Shown: positions 16,606-25,882 of the stretch, piece after piece
How positions within the stretch are numbered: the first letter of the stretch is position 1
Layout of the letters: every line of letters starts with the position of its first letter
NCBI GenBank assembly: GCA_900544395.1
Contig: UQVC01000018.1
Span: forward strand, 1-48,524
Reading direction: 5' to 3'
Length of the DNA stretch: 48,524 nucleotides
Origin: an uncultured Ruminococcus sp.
GTDB taxonomy: Bacteria; Bacillota; Clostridia; Lachnospirales; Lachnospiraceae
Notes under the pieces: model-generated
Databases searched by the model: none
Told to the model about the DNA's origin: nothing
Seen by the model: only the letters and a program-made list of their open reading frames with translations
Program-made: the position numbers and the translations under genes

Positions 16606-17348
16606 GCGGAATATTTTACGGAGCAGGTGTAGGGCCGGGAGATCCCGAGCTTTTGACAGTAAAGGCACTGCGTGTGATGAAGCAGTGTCCGGTGATTGCA
16701 ATCCCGGTATCGGATAAAAATTTTACAGAGGCGGCGTATGATCCGACAGGAACAGATCCTGCATATAAACGTTATCTGGAAAAATGTGTTGCCTATCAGA
16801 TCGCAGTGCAGGCAGGTGCGAATATCGGGCAGAAAGCCAAGCTGTATCTGCCAATGCCGATGATGAAAGAAAAAGAACAGCTTCGTCAGGTACATGACGA
16901 GGGTGCAGAAAAAACAGCAGAGCTTCTGGAAAAAGGAATGGATGTGGTGTTTATCACGCTGGGAGATCCGACCGTGTACTCGACCTGTATGTATATTCAT
17001 AAAAGGATTCGGAAACAGGGATATGAGACAAGGATCATACCGGGAGTTCCTTCTTTTTGTGCGGCAGCGGCAAGACTGGATCAGAGCCTTGTGGAGAACC
17101 AGGAAGAACTGCATATTATCCCTGCATCCTATGAGATTGAAGAAGGATTAAAGATGGCGGGAACAAAGGTGCTGATGAAGGCCGGGCGAAAGATTCCTTA
17201 TGTCAAGCAGGTGATCAAAGAGCAGAACTTAAATCTGACGATGGTAGAAAACTGCGGCATGGAGAATGAGACAATCTACCATTCGGCAGAGGAGATTCCG
17301 GATGAGGCAAGTTATTATTCATTGTTTATTGTAAAAGAGAAAAAATAG
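16602..17348 (+). CDS. cbiL: Cobalt-factor II C20-methyltransferase
   Basis: CbiL adds a methyl group at C20 of cobalt-factor II. The 248-residue protein has the tetrapyrrole methylase fold: G-V-G-P-G-D-P-E-L-L near residues 9-18, T-L-G-D-P-T-V-Y-S-T for SAM binding in the middle, and P-G-V-P-S-F. The extended region with A-Y-D-P-T-G near residue 47 is typical for C20 enzymes. There is a 19-base gap to cbiF. Confidence 0.95.
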   Translation: MSGIFYGAGVGPGDPELLTVKALRVMKQCPVIAIPVSDKNFTEAAYDPTGTDPAYKRYLEKCVAYQIAVQAGANIGQKAKLYLPMPMMKEKEQLRQVHDEGAEKTAELLEKGMDVVFITLGDPTVYSTCMYIHKRIRKQGYETRIIPGVPSFCAAAARLDQSLVENQEELHIIPASYEIEEGLKMAGTKVLMKAGRKIPYVKQVIKEQNLNLTMVENCGMENETIYHSAEEIPDEASYYSLFIVKEKK

Positions 17349-17367
17349 CAGAAGGGGAGGAGACGAA

Positions 17368-18141
17368 ATGATCGTATTTGTAGGAGCAGGACCGGGAGCG
17401 GAAGATCTGATCACAGTGCGGGGACAGCAGTATTTAAAAGAAGCGGACATTATCATTTATGCAGGGTCACTGGTAAATCCGGGTCTTTTGCAGGTAAAAA
17501 AAGAAGGCTGTGAAGTATATAACAGCGCCTATATGACGCTGGAAGAAGTTCTGGAAGTGATGTATGCAGGGGAAAAAGAAGGAAAACGGATCGTTCGGCT
17601 GCATACCGGGGATCCGTGTCTGTACGGAGCGATAAGAGAGCAGATGGATGCATTGGAAGAGCGTCAGATTCCGTACGAAGTATGTCCGGGTGTCAGTTCT
17701 TTTTGCGGGGCAGCAGCAGCGCTGCATGCAGAATATACACTGCCTGATATTTCCCAGTCTGTGGTGATCACAAGAATGGCAGGCAGAACGCCGGTTCCGG
17801 ATAAAGAGTCCATCCGCAGCTTTGCGGCGCATCAGGCGACGATGGTGATCTTTCTGAGCACCGGAATGCTTGGAAAACTGCAGGAAGAGCTGATGGCAGG
17901 GGGATATCCGGCAGACACTCCGGCAGCGATCGTGTACAAGGCAACCTGGCCGGAGGAAAAAGTGCTGCGATGCATGGTCTCAGAACTGGAAAAAACAGCG
18001 GCAGACGCACAGGTGACAAAAACAGCCCTGATCGTGGTGGGAAGAATTCTGGAAGGAGAATATGAGAGATCACTTCTGTACCATCCGGAATTTACTACAG
18101 AATTTCGACAGGGAAAACAGGAGGAGCAGGCAGATGAATAG
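17368..18141 (+). CDS. cbiF: Cobalt-precorrin-4 C11-methyltransferase
   Basis: CbiF methylates C11 of cobalt-precorrin-4. The 257-residue protein has V-G-A-G-P-G-A-E-D-L-I-T-V-R-G at the N-terminus, then Y-A-G-S-L-V-N, L-H-T-G-D-P-C-L-Y-G-A and C-P-G-V-S-S-F, the expected order and sequence for the C11 enzyme. GGGGAGGAGAC precedes the ATG. Its last eight bases overlap cbiH. Confidence 0.96.
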   Translation: MIVFVGAGPGAEDLITVRGQQYLKEADIIIYAGSLVNPGLLQVKKEGCEVYNSAYMTLEEVLEVMYAGEKEGKRIVRLHTGDPCLYGAIREQMDALEERQIPYEVCPGVSSFCGAAAALHAEYTLPDISQSVVITRMAGRTPVPDKESIRSFAAHQATMVIFLSTGMLGKLQEELMAGGYPADTPAAIVYKATWPEEKVLRCMVSELEKTAADAQVTKTALIVVGRILEGEYERSLLYHPEFTTEFRQGKQEEQADE

Positions 18142-18865
18142 AGTGTATGTAGTCGGGATTGGTCCCGGAGCGGGAAAACAGATGACAGAAGAGGCGAGAG
18201 AAGTGCTGAATGCCTGTGATACGATCATCGGATATACGGTGTATGTGGATCTGGTGAAAGAACAGTTTCCAGAGAAAGAATTTCTGACCACGCCGATGAA
18301 GCAGGAAGTGAAGCGGTGCAAGATGGCGTTTGAGGAGGCCATGAAAGGAAAAAAAGTGGCAATGATCTGCAGCGGGGATGCCGGTGTGTATGGAATGGCT
18401 GGTTTGATGTATGAGGTCGGTGTCGAGTTTCCGGAGGCAGAGCTTGAGATTGTGCCGGGAATCACGGCGGCAATCGGCGGTGCAGCCGTGCTTGGAGCTC
18501 CGTTGATCCATGATTTTGCAGTCATCAGTTTAAGCGACCTGCTCACACCGTGGGAGAAGATTGAAAAGAGAGTCAGGGCAGCAGCCATGGCAGATTTTGT
18601 GATCTGTCTTTACAATCCTTCCAGCAGAAAACGTCATGACTATCTGGAGAAGGCATGTAATATGATGCTGGAATACAAAGCAGAAGATACAATCTGCGGA
18701 ATCGTCAGACAGATCGGAAGAGACGGGCAGGAGAGCCGGATCCTTACATTAAAGGAATTAAAAGACACAGAGGTGGATATGTTTACAACGGTGTTTATCG
18801 GAAATGAACAGACACAGGAAATGGATGGTCACATGGTGACACCGAGAGGATATCGGGATGTGTAA
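18134..18865 (+). CDS. cbiH: Cobalt-precorrin-3B (factor III) C17-methyltransferase
   Basis: CbiH methylates C17 and contracts the ring of cobalt-factor III. The 243-residue protein begins G-I-G-P-G and has C-S-G-D-A-G-V-Y-G-M-A-G, V-P-G-I-T-A-A and the S-L-S-D-L-L-T-P-W segment that distinguishes CbiH/CobJ. The frame is open upstream to 18,062, but the ATG at 18,134 starts at the family N-terminus with CAGGAGGAGCAGG before it. It has no extra C-terminal ferredoxin-like domain. The 3' end overlaps the next gene by eight bases. Confidence 0.96.
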   Translation: MNRVYVVGIGPGAGKQMTEEAREVLNACDTIIGYTVYVDLVKEQFPEKEFLTTPMKQEVKRCKMAFEEAMKGKKVAMICSGDAGVYGMAGLMYEVGVEFPEAELEIVPGITAAIGGAAVLGAPLIHDFAVISLSDLLTPWEKIEKRVRAAAMADFVICLYNPSSRKRHDYLEKACNMMLEYKAEDTICGIVRQIGRDGQESRILTLKELKDTEVDMFTTVFIGNEQTQEMDGHMVTPRGYRDV

Positions 18866-20075
18866 AGAGAAAAGAATCGTTTATCTGACAGGAATCGGAA
18901 TGGGAACGAAAGAGGGGATGACTGTCCGGGCAAAAGAGTCTTTAAAAGGCTGTGACTGTATGATTGGCGCAAAACGGCTTCTGGAAGTGGTATCCGATGC
19001 AGATTGTGTCTGCCATGCAGAATATCTGCCGGAAAAAATAGAAGAGTACCTTCGAAAGCATCCGCAGTTTTGCAGGATCGGGATTGTACTTTCCGGAGAT
19101 GCAGGATTTTACAGCGGGGCAAAAAAACTGGAAGAAGTTCTAAATGGCAGTGAAGAACAGTATGAAATCCAAAGGATTCCGGGAATTTCGTCTGTTGTGT
19201 ATTTTGCAGCTGCGCTACACACTTCCTGGGAGGATGCAGCCCTTGTCAGCCTCCATGGAAGATGGCAGAACTGGATTTATGAAGCAGAACATCATGCAAA
19301 AACATTTCTGCTGTTGGGCGGAAGAAAAGAAAATCTGAAAGAGAAGCTTTTGTATTATGGGCTTGAAGACTTGACGGTACATATCGGAAAAAATTTTTCC
19401 TATCCGCAAGAGCAGATTTTTTCAAAAACGGTAAGCGAACTGACGGAGGAGGATACAGAGGGGCTTTGCATTGTCTGTCTGGAAAATCCACATCCATCAC
19501 AGAAGGGGTGCCGGCATTTGAAGGATGAAGCCTTTACAAGAGGAAACGTTCCTATGACGAAAGAAGAAGTGCGGACAATCTGTATCGCAAAGCTTGATCT
19601 GGAAAAAGATGCGGTTCTTTATGACGTTGGTGCGGGAACAGGTTCTGTTGCTGTTGAAGCAGCCTGTCAGGACGGCAGTATTCGAGTGTATGCCATTGAA
19701 AAGAATCCGGAAGGGATCGAACTGATCCGTAAAAACGTGCAAAAACTACGGACAGATAATGTGCAGATCGTAGAGGGAACAGCGCCGGAAGCACTCAGGA
19801 AACTGGAAGCGCCGACCCATGTATTTATCGGGGGCAGCAGCGGAAATCTAAGGGAAATTCTGCTGGCAGTCAAAGAGAAGAATCCGGATGTACAGATCGT
19901 ACTGACAGCGATTTCTCTGGATACGATGGCGGAAGTAATGGAAGCAGTGGATGAAGGGCTTTTGCGGGAACCGGAAATTGTACAGATTACAGCGGCAAAA
20001 GCGAGAAAACTGGGACGTCATCACATGATGACAGGACAAAACCCGATCTATATTATTTCGGAGGGAGAAGCGTGA
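18858..20075 (+). CDS. cbiET: Cobalt-precorrin-7 C5-methyltransferase / C15-methyltransferase (decarboxylating) fusion
   Basis: This 405-residue fusion joins CbiE (about residues 1-195, tetrapyrrole methylase fold with the L-S-G-D-A-G-F-Y segment and P-G-I-S-S) to CbiT (about 200-405, Rossmann methyltransferase with D-V-G-A-G-T-G at 256-262). Together they methylate C5 and C15 and decarboxylate the acetate at C12. The arrangement corresponds to CobL of the aerobic pathway. Its stop overlaps the GTG start of cbiA. No frameshift separates the two halves. Confidence 0.95.
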   Translation: MCKEKRIVYLTGIGMGTKEGMTVRAKESLKGCDCMIGAKRLLEVVSDADCVCHAEYLPEKIEEYLRKHPQFCRIGIVLSGDAGFYSGAKKLEEVLNGSEEQYEIQRIPGISSVVYFAAALHTSWEDAALVSLHGRWQNWIYEAEHHAKTFLLLGGRKENLKEKLLYYGLEDLTVHIGKNFSYPQEQIFSKTVSELTEEDTEGLCIVCLENPHPSQKGCRHLKDEAFTRGNVPMTKEEVRTICIAKLDLEKDAVLYDVGAGTGSVAVEAACQDGSIRVYAIEKNPEGIELIRKNVQKLRTDNVQIVEGTAPEALRKLEAPTHVFIGGSSGNLREILLAVKEKNPDVQIVLTAISLDTMAEVMEAVDEGLLREPEIVQITAAKARKLGRHHMMTGQNPIYIISEGEA

Positions 20076-21475
20076 ATATTCCAAGAATTTTAATTGCTGC
20101 ACCGTCCAGCGGAAGCGGAAAAACGGTGATTTCCTGTGGGCTGATGGCAGCGTTTTGCAGACAGCAGAAAAATGTTGTTTCCTGTAAATGCGGACCGGAT
20201 TATATTGATCCGATGTTTCACCGGGAGGTGCTCGGGATTGATTCTCAGAATCTGGATCTGTTTTTCTGCGAGAAAGAGCAGCTGACCGGGATTTTTGCAG
20301 AGCATGCCAAAAATGCCGATCTGGCAGTGGTAGAGGGTGTTATGGGATATTATGACGGTATGGGACTGGATACGGCAAAAGCAAGTTCCTATGATGTGGC
20401 AGCTGCCTTGCAGATACCGGTCGTGCTGGTGGTTTCAGCGAGAGGCTCCGCTCTGTCTCTGGCTGCTCTGGTGAAAGGGTTTCTGGAATTTAAAAAGGAG
20501 AGCCGGATTCGGGGAATTTTGTTAAACCGCGTATCTGCAATGTTGTATCCCCGTTTGAAAGAAATGCTGGAAAACGAGCTGAAAAAGGCAGGACATCCAA
20601 TCAAGGTGCTCGGGTATATTCCGGAACATGAAGCGTTTCATCTGGAGAGCCGGCATCTTGGTCTGGTCACACCGGAGGAGATCAAACATCTGAAAGCACA
20701 GCTGGAGCAGGCAGGAGAGATCCTCTCAGAGACGGTAGATCTGGAAGGTCTCTATGAGTTGGCCAAAGAAGCAACGTCTCTGGAAATAAGCGTACCTGAG
20801 GATGAGGAGAAAGAAAATCCAAAGGTATCAATTGCGGTGGCAAGGGATGAGGCGTTTGGATTTTATTATAAAGACAATCTGAAACTGCTGGAAAGATATG
20901 GCTGCAATCTGGTGTATTTCAGTCCTATTCGAGATACCCACCTGCCAGAAGGAGTCAGCGGTCTTTTGTTAGGCGGTGGATATCCGGAATTATATGCCAG
21001 AGAATTAAGTCAAAACAAAACCATGCTTTCTGAAATCCGGGAAAGCATTCAAAATGGAATGCCCTGCCATGCGGAATGCGGCGGTTTTTTGTATCTTCAT
21101 GAGAAGCTTGCAGATCCGAAAGGAAAACTCTGGAAGATGGCCGGCGTGATCAGAGGCGAGGCAGTGCCGAAGAAAAAACTGGTACGGTTTGGTTACATCA
21201 ATCTGACAGGAGTGGTGGACGGTACGTTTTTGAAGCGAGGAGAGAGGATCCGCGGTCATGAATTCCACTACTGGGACAGTACAAATAATGGAACAGATGC
21301 AAAAGCGTTAAAACCGGACGGAAAGAGAAGCTGGGAATGCGTTCATATGCAGCAGAATCTGTTTGCGGGATTTCCACATCTTTCCTATTCGTCCAATCCG
21401 GTATTTGCAGAAAGGTTCATGCGGGTAGCAATCAGATGGGAGCAGTCACAAAAAGAAGGAGGTGAAAGAAAATGA
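20072..21475 (+). CDS. cbiA: Cobyrinate a,c-diamide synthase
   Basis: CbiA amidates the a and c side chains of cobyrinic acid with glutamine and ATP. The 467-residue protein has an N-terminal P-loop (S12-S-G-S-G-K-T18) in a dethiobiotin-synthetase-like domain and a C-terminal class I glutamine amidotransferase-like domain with the nucleophile C336 in A-E-C-G-G-F and a late F-P-H-L-S-Y histidine. The start is GTG at 20,072, supported by GGAGGGAGAAGC and an ATGA-like overlap with cbiET. Confidence 0.96.
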   Translation: MNIPRILIAAPSSGSGKTVISCGLMAAFCRQQKNVVSCKCGPDYIDPMFHREVLGIDSQNLDLFFCEKEQLTGIFAEHAKNADLAVVEGVMGYYDGMGLDTAKASSYDVAAALQIPVVLVVSARGSALSLAALVKGFLEFKKESRIRGILLNRVSAMLYPRLKEMLENELKKAGHPIKVLGYIPEHEAFHLESRHLGLVTPEEIKHLKAQLEQAGEILSETVDLEGLYELAKEATSLEISVPEDEEKENPKVSIAVARDEAFGFYYKDNLKLLERYGCNLVYFSPIRDTHLPEGVSGLLLGGGYPELYARELSQNKTMLSEIRESIQNGMPCHAECGGFLYLHEKLADPKGKLWKMAGVIRGEAVPKKKLVRFGYINLTGVVDGTFLKRGERIRGHEFHYWDSTNNGTDAKALKPDGKRSWECVHMQQNLFAGFPHLSYSSNPVFAERFMRVAIRWEQSQKEGGERK

Positions 21476-22530
21476 CACTGGAAGAGTTGAAAAAAGAGAT
21501 CAGACCTTTGGATGAAACAAGTATGGAACAGGCAAGAGAGCACTGGATAAAGATCGCAAAACCATTGTTTTCTCTGGGAAAGCTGGAGGATGCAGTGATA
21601 CAGATGGCGGGGATCAAAGAGACCCCGGATTATGAGCTGAAGAAAAAGGCGCTGGTCATTATGTGCGCAGACAATGGAATTGTGGAGGAAGGGGTCACAC
21701 AGACCGGGCAGGAAGTGACTGCCATGGTAGCGGACAATTTTACAAAATCCAGCACCAGCGTCTGTGCGATGAGCAAAGTGGCCGGGGTGGATCTCTTTCC
21801 AGTAGATATCGGAATGGCGGTGGATGTTCCGTCAGTGACAGTCAAGGAAGAAAAAGTTGCCTACGGAACACGTAATTTTTCAAAAGAACCTGCAATGACA
21901 AGAGAAGAGGTATGGCAGGCAATTGAAATCGGCATCCGAAAAGTGGAACAGCTCAAAGAACAGGGATATGAAATCATAGCGACTGGAGAGATGGGAATCG
22001 GAAATACGACGACCAGCAGTGCTGTTGCGTCGGTGCTGTTATCCGTTGCACCAGAACAGGTAACCGGGCGCGGGGCAGGTCTTAGCAGCGCAGGACTTGA
22101 GAAAAAGATTTCTGTTATTAAGGATGCGATTGCAAACTATCAGCCGGACAAGGAAGATCCGGTGGATGTTCTTTCAAAAGTAGGAGGCCTGGATATTGCG
22201 GGTCTGACCGGTGTCTTTTTAGGAGGAGCTCTGTACCGCGTTCCGGTGGTGATCGACGGATTTATCTCTTCTGTAGCGGCTTTGTGTGCAGCGCGTATGG
22301 TGCCGGTTTCAAAGTCTTATTTTCTACCTTCCCATGTATCCAAAGAACCGGCAGGAGCTATGCTGTTGGAGGCGTTGGAGCTTTCCCCGCTTTTGACTTG
22401 TAATATGAGTCTGGGAGAAGGGACCGGCGCAGTGGCAGTGATTCCGATTCTGGAGATGGGGCTTTCGGTTTACAGGGAGATGACCACATTTGAAAAAGCA
22501 AAGATCGAACAATACGAGGTGTTAAAATGA
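21472..22530 (+). CDS. cobT: Nicotinate-nucleotide:dimethylbenzimidazole phosphoribosyltransferase
   Basis: CobT activates the lower-ligand base by transferring phosphoribose from nicotinate mononucleotide, giving alpha-ribazole phosphate. The 352-residue protein has the G-E-M-G-I-G-N-T-T-T segment and the catalytic glutamate E316 in L-G-E-G-T-G. Which base is used cannot be told from the sequence. No base-synthesis gene (bza or bluB type) is in the window. It is coupled to cbiA and cobS by ATGA overlaps. Confidence 0.97.
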   Translation: MTLEELKKEIRPLDETSMEQAREHWIKIAKPLFSLGKLEDAVIQMAGIKETPDYELKKKALVIMCADNGIVEEGVTQTGQEVTAMVADNFTKSSTSVCAMSKVAGVDLFPVDIGMAVDVPSVTVKEEKVAYGTRNFSKEPAMTREEVWQAIEIGIRKVEQLKEQGYEIIATGEMGIGNTTTSSAVASVLLSVAPEQVTGRGAGLSSAGLEKKISVIKDAIANYQPDKEDPVDVLSKVGGLDIAGLTGVFLGGALYRVPVVIDGFISSVAALCAARMVPVSKSYFLPSHVSKEPAGAMLLEALELSPLLTCNMSLGEGTGAVAVIPILEMGLSVYREMTTFEKAKIEQYEVLK

Positions 22531-23291
22531 GGTTCTTTGAGTCTCTGGCAATCGGAGTTTCGATGTACTCGAAAATTCCGATGCCCCGGGTGGAATGGAA
22601 TGAAAAAAATATGAAATATGCCATGTGCTTTTTCCCTCTGGTAGGAGTGGTGACAGGAATTCTGGAGGTCATCCTCGGAAATGCGCTTCTTGTGTATACG
22701 TCATGCGGAACGTTGTTTTTTGCAGGAGTGATGACACTGCTTCCGGTACTGGTCAACGGCGGAATCCACATGGACGGATTCCTGGACACGATGGATGCTT
22801 TGAATTCCTACGGAAGCAGAGAAAAGAAGCTGGAAATTTTAAAAGATTCCCGCACCGGAGCTTTCGCAGTGATCGGATTTGGACTATATCTTGTGGCCAG
22901 TCTGGCATTGTGGAGTGAAGCAAAATCAGAAATGCTCCCGGTGATCGGGGCAGGATATGTAATGTCACGTTCCCTTAGCGGACTTTCTGTGATGGTGTTC
23001 CCGTCTGCGAAAAAAGACGGACTTGGACGAACCTTTCAGGAGCAGGCACACAGGAAACGGGTGGCAGTTGTGATGGTGTGCTGGTTTTTTGCGGCTTTGG
23101 CAGTGATGCTGATGACTTCTGTGCAGATGGGCGCGGCGGCTCTTTGCACCGCTCTTCTGGTATTCTGGTATTACCATCACATGGCAATGAAACAGTTTGG
23201 CGGGATGACAGGCGATCTGGCAGGATATTTTCTGCAGCTTGCCGAACTTCTGATACTGGCAGCAGTGATCGTGGCAGGAGGTGCATTATGA
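22527..23291 (+). CDS. cobS: Adenosylcobinamide-GDP ribazoletransferase (cobalamin synthase)
   Basis: CobS joins adenosylcobinamide-GDP to alpha-ribazole (phosphate) in the membrane, the penultimate or last step. The 254-residue integral membrane protein has several hydrophobic helices. Its conserved acidic segment G-G-I-H-M-D-G-F-L-D-T-M-D-A (near 75-88) and the late F-G-G-M-T-G-D-L-A-G (near 229) are the metal-binding and active-site motifs of the family. ATGA overlaps link it to cobT and cobC. Confidence 0.97.
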   Translation: MRFFESLAIGVSMYSKIPMPRVEWNEKNMKYAMCFFPLVGVVTGILEVILGNALLVYTSCGTLFFAGVMTLLPVLVNGGIHMDGFLDTMDALNSYGSREKKLEILKDSRTGAFAVIGFGLYLVASLALWSEAKSEMLPVIGAGYVMSRSLSGLSVMVFPSAKKDGLGRTFQEQAHRKRVAVVMVCWFFAALAVMLMTSVQMGAAALCTALLVFWYYHHMAMKQFGGMTGDLAGYFLQLAELLILAAVIVAGGAL

Positions 23292-23863
23292 GAATCTGGC
23301 TGATCCGCCATTTTCGGACACAGGGAAATCTGGAAAGACGGTATATCGGACGAACAGATGAGCCCATCTTGCCGGGGCAGACAGGAAATATCCTGTGTTG
23401 TCCGGAGAAGATCATCACAAGTCCGATGCTTCGCTGCAAACAGACCGCCAGGTTGTTGTTTCAAAAAGAGCCGGATCTGATCTGTGAAAATTTCCGGGAG
23501 AAGGATTTCGGGCGTTTTGAAGGAAAAAATTATGAAGAATTAAAAGACGATCCCGGATATCAGAGGTGGCTGGATTCCAATGGGACGATTCCTTTTCCGG
23601 AAGGAGAAGGACAGGAGGCATTTCTTGAGCGAACACGACTTGGATTTGAGCAGATGATGGAGCATCTGATGGATCTGCAGTGCCGGGAAGCAGCATTTGT
23701 CGTACACGGAGGTACGATCATGGCGGTTTTGTCAGCGTTTTCTCAAACGGGAGGAGACTTTTATGACTGGCAGGTCTCAAATGGCAGCGGATATTCTGCA
23801 ATCGCAGAGGAGGAAAGCTGGAGACAGGGGAAAAAACAACTGACGGAGATAGAAAAATTATGA
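23288..23863 (+). CDS. cobC: Alpha-ribazole phosphatase-like histidine phosphatase
   Basis: CobC removes the phosphate of alpha-ribazole-5'-phosphate or cobalamin phosphate. The 191-residue protein belongs to the histidine phosphatase (phosphoglycerate mutase) superfamily, with R7-H8 as the phosphohistidine motif and a second V-V-H-G-G histidine. The usual R-H-G reads R-H-F here. An F-G-R-F-E-G-K-N segment matches CobC. The frame is open upstream, but the ATG at 23,288 overlaps the cobS stop and begins at the family start. The placement between cobS and cbiB supports the role. Confidence 0.88.
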   Translation: MRIWLIRHFRTQGNLERRYIGRTDEPILPGQTGNILCCPEKIITSPMLRCKQTARLLFQKEPDLICENFREKDFGRFEGKNYEELKDDPGYQRWLDSNGTIPFPEGEGQEAFLERTRLGFEQMMEHLMDLQCREAAFVVHGGTIMAVLSAFSQTGGDFYDWQVSNGSGYSAIAEEESWRQGKKQLTEIEKL

Positions 23864-24819
23864 GAACATTACTTGCATGTATGACAGGATTTGGACTGGA
23901 TCTGATCTTTGGCGATCCTTACTGGCTGTATCACCCGATAAGGCTGATCGGACATCTGATTTCTTTTTTGGAAAAACCGCTGCGAAGTGTGGCGGGAAAA
24001 TCACCGAAAAAACAGATTGTGGCAGGGGGAATTCTGTGGATCCTGGTGATTTTGATCAGTACAGGGATTCCATGTCTGATGCTGTGGGCGGCAGAGAAGA
24101 TCCACCCGGCTGTTTCGTTTCTTCTGGAATGTTTCTGGTGTTACCAGATCCTGGCGGCACGTTCCCTTTCTGTGGAAAGTAAGAAGGTATACCATGCTCT
24201 GAAAACACAGGATGTGGAGGGGGCAAGAAAAGCAGTTTCCATGATTGTAGGAAGAGATACCAAGTCCCTTACAGAAGAAGGGATTGCAAAGGCAGCAGTG
24301 GAAACTGTGGCAGAAAATACATCAGACGGTGTGACTGCGCCGCTGATGTTTCTGATGCTTGGCGGTGCACCGCTTGGATTCCTCTATAAAGCGGTCAATA
24401 CGATGGATTCGATGCTGGGATATAAGAATGAAAAAAATCTTTATTTCGGGAGAGTGGCGGCAAAGATGGATGACGTGTCTAATTATCTGCCATCCAGAGT
24501 ATCTGCAGTTCTGATGATCGCGGCGGCATTTCTGACAGGAATGGATGCAAAAAAGGCAGCGCAGATTTATAAAAGAGACCGGAGAAAGCATGCCAGTCCG
24601 AATTCTGCGCAGACGGAATCAGTCTGTGCGGGGGCGCTTCAGGTGCAGCTGGCAGGAGATGCATGGTATTTTGGTGTACTGCATAAAAAAGAGACGATCG
24701 GAGATCCGATCCGTCCTGTCGAGGCCGAAGACATCAAACGGGCAGGAAGGCTGATGTATGTGACAGCGGTGCTTACCCTGCTGTTTGCAGGAATGATCCG
24801 GTTCTGGTATTTCTGGTAA
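23860..24819 (+). CDS. cbiB: Adenosylcobinamide-phosphate synthase
   Basis: CbiB attaches (R)-1-amino-2-propanol phosphate to adenosylcobyric acid in the membrane. The 319-residue protein has the family N-terminus with D-L-I-F-G-D-P near residues 14-20, the E-T-V-A-E-N-T-S-D-G-V segment and an A-V-N-T-M-D-S-M-x-G-Y segment, and about four to five hydrophobic helices. It overlaps cobC by ATGA and is followed by cobD, which makes its aminopropanol substrate. Confidence 0.97.
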   Translation: MRTLLACMTGFGLDLIFGDPYWLYHPIRLIGHLISFLEKPLRSVAGKSPKKQIVAGGILWILVILISTGIPCLMLWAAEKIHPAVSFLLECFWCYQILAARSLSVESKKVYHALKTQDVEGARKAVSMIVGRDTKSLTEEGIAKAAVETVAENTSDGVTAPLMFLMLGGAPLGFLYKAVNTMDSMLGYKNEKNLYFGRVAAKMDDVSNYLPSRVSAVLMIAAAFLTGMDAKKAAQIYKRDRRKHASPNSAQTESVCAGALQVQLAGDAWYFGVLHKKETIGDPIRPVEAEDIKRAGRLMYVTAVLTLLFAGMIRFWYFW

Positions 24820-24835
24820 GAAAGGAGACAAAATC

Positions 24836-25882
24836 ATGGAATATATGCATGGCGGAGATATTTATACTTATGAAAATGTGACGGACTACTCTGTCAACCT
24901 CAATCCTTTTGGACCAGGAGAGGAGGTGCTTTTGGCAATGGAGGAAAGTCTGAAGCATGCAGGGGAGTATCCGGACAGCAAAAGCCGGAAACTCAGAAGT
25001 GCGCTGGCAGAACATCTGCAGGTTCCCCAGGAATTTCTGATTTTTGGAAATGGAGCGGCAGAGCTGATCTTTTTGCTGACCCATTCCCTGCGCCCGAAAA
25101 AAGCGCTCCTGACAATCCCGTCTTTTGCAGAATATCACAGAGCGCTTCAGGCGGTGGACTGTGAATGTGTGTATTATCCGCTCAGTGAGAAACACGGGTT
25201 TGTGCCGCAAACGTCTTATCTGGAGCTTTTGAAAGAAGATGTGGATCTGCTCTTCTTATGTTCTCCGGATAATCCAAGCGGAGCGGTAATCCCAAAGGAC
25301 TTTCTGCTTGAGATTTTAAAGACATGTGAAGAAAAAGGGATTCTCATGATTTTGGATGAGTGTTTTGTGGAATTTCTGTCAGAACCGCAAAAACAGACAC
25401 TTGCCAGAGAATGTGAGAAAAGTAAAAATCTGATGATTCTGCAGGCCTTTACAAAGATTTCTGCGATTCCGGGAATCCGGCTCGGATACGGGATCACATC
25501 CAATTTGGATTTGCTTGAAAAGATGGAAGGAAACCGGCAGCCCTGGAGCGTGTCCGGTGTGGCACAGGCAGCCGGGTGTGCGGCTTTAAAGGAAACGAAA
25601 CGATGGCAGGAAATGCGAAAATGGCTGGAAACAGAACGGGCGTGGCTGGAAGAAAATCTGACCCGGATCGGGGTGGAGTGGTTCCCTTCAAAAGTGAACT
25701 ATCTGCTCTTAAAGAGTTCCTATCCGCTGTTCTCTCTGCTGCTTCAGAAAAACATCCTGATTCGGGACTGCTCCAATTATGAGGGACTGGAAAAGGGGTA
25801 TTACCGGATCGCGGTGAAACAGAGAACAGACAATGAAAAATTACTGAAAGCATTGGAATATATTTATGAAGGGGGAGAATGA
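24836..25882 (+). CDS. cobD: L-threonine-O-3-phosphate decarboxylase
   Basis: CobD is a pyridoxal-phosphate enzyme of the class I/II aminotransferase fold that makes (R)-1-amino-2-propanol phosphate. The 348-residue protein has the N-terminal S-V-N-L-N-P-F-G segment, N-P-S-G, D-E-C-F-V-E-F, and the cofactor lysine K207 in F-T-K-I-S-A-I-P-G-I-R-L-G-Y. The histidinol-phosphate aminotransferase HisC is a close relative. The S-V-N-x-N-P start and position after cbiB favour CobD. No threonine kinase gene (pduX) is nearby. GAAAGGAGAC precedes the ATG. Confidence 0.94.
   Translation: MEYMHGGDIYTYENVTDYSVNLNPFGPGEEVLLAMEESLKHAGEYPDSKSRKLRSALAEHLQVPQEFLIFGNGAAELIFLLTHSLRPKKALLTIPSFAEYHRALQAVDCECVYYPLSEKHGFVPQTSYLELLKEDVDLLFLCSPDNPSGAVIPKDFLLEILKTCEEKGILMILDECFVEFLSEPQKQTLARECEKSKNLMILQAFTKISAIPGIRLGYGITSNLDLLEKMEGNRQPWSVSGVAQAAGCAALKETKRWQEMRKWLETERAWLEENLTRIGVEWFPSKVNYLLLKSSYPLFSLLLQKNILIRDCSNYEGLEKGYYRIAVKQRTDNEKLLKALEYIYEGGE

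Noticed and set aside
23078..23287. Upstream extension of cobC
   Set aside because: The open frame continues into cobS, but the extra residues are unlike any phosphatase and the ATG at 23,288 overlaps the cobS stop as elsewhere in the operon.
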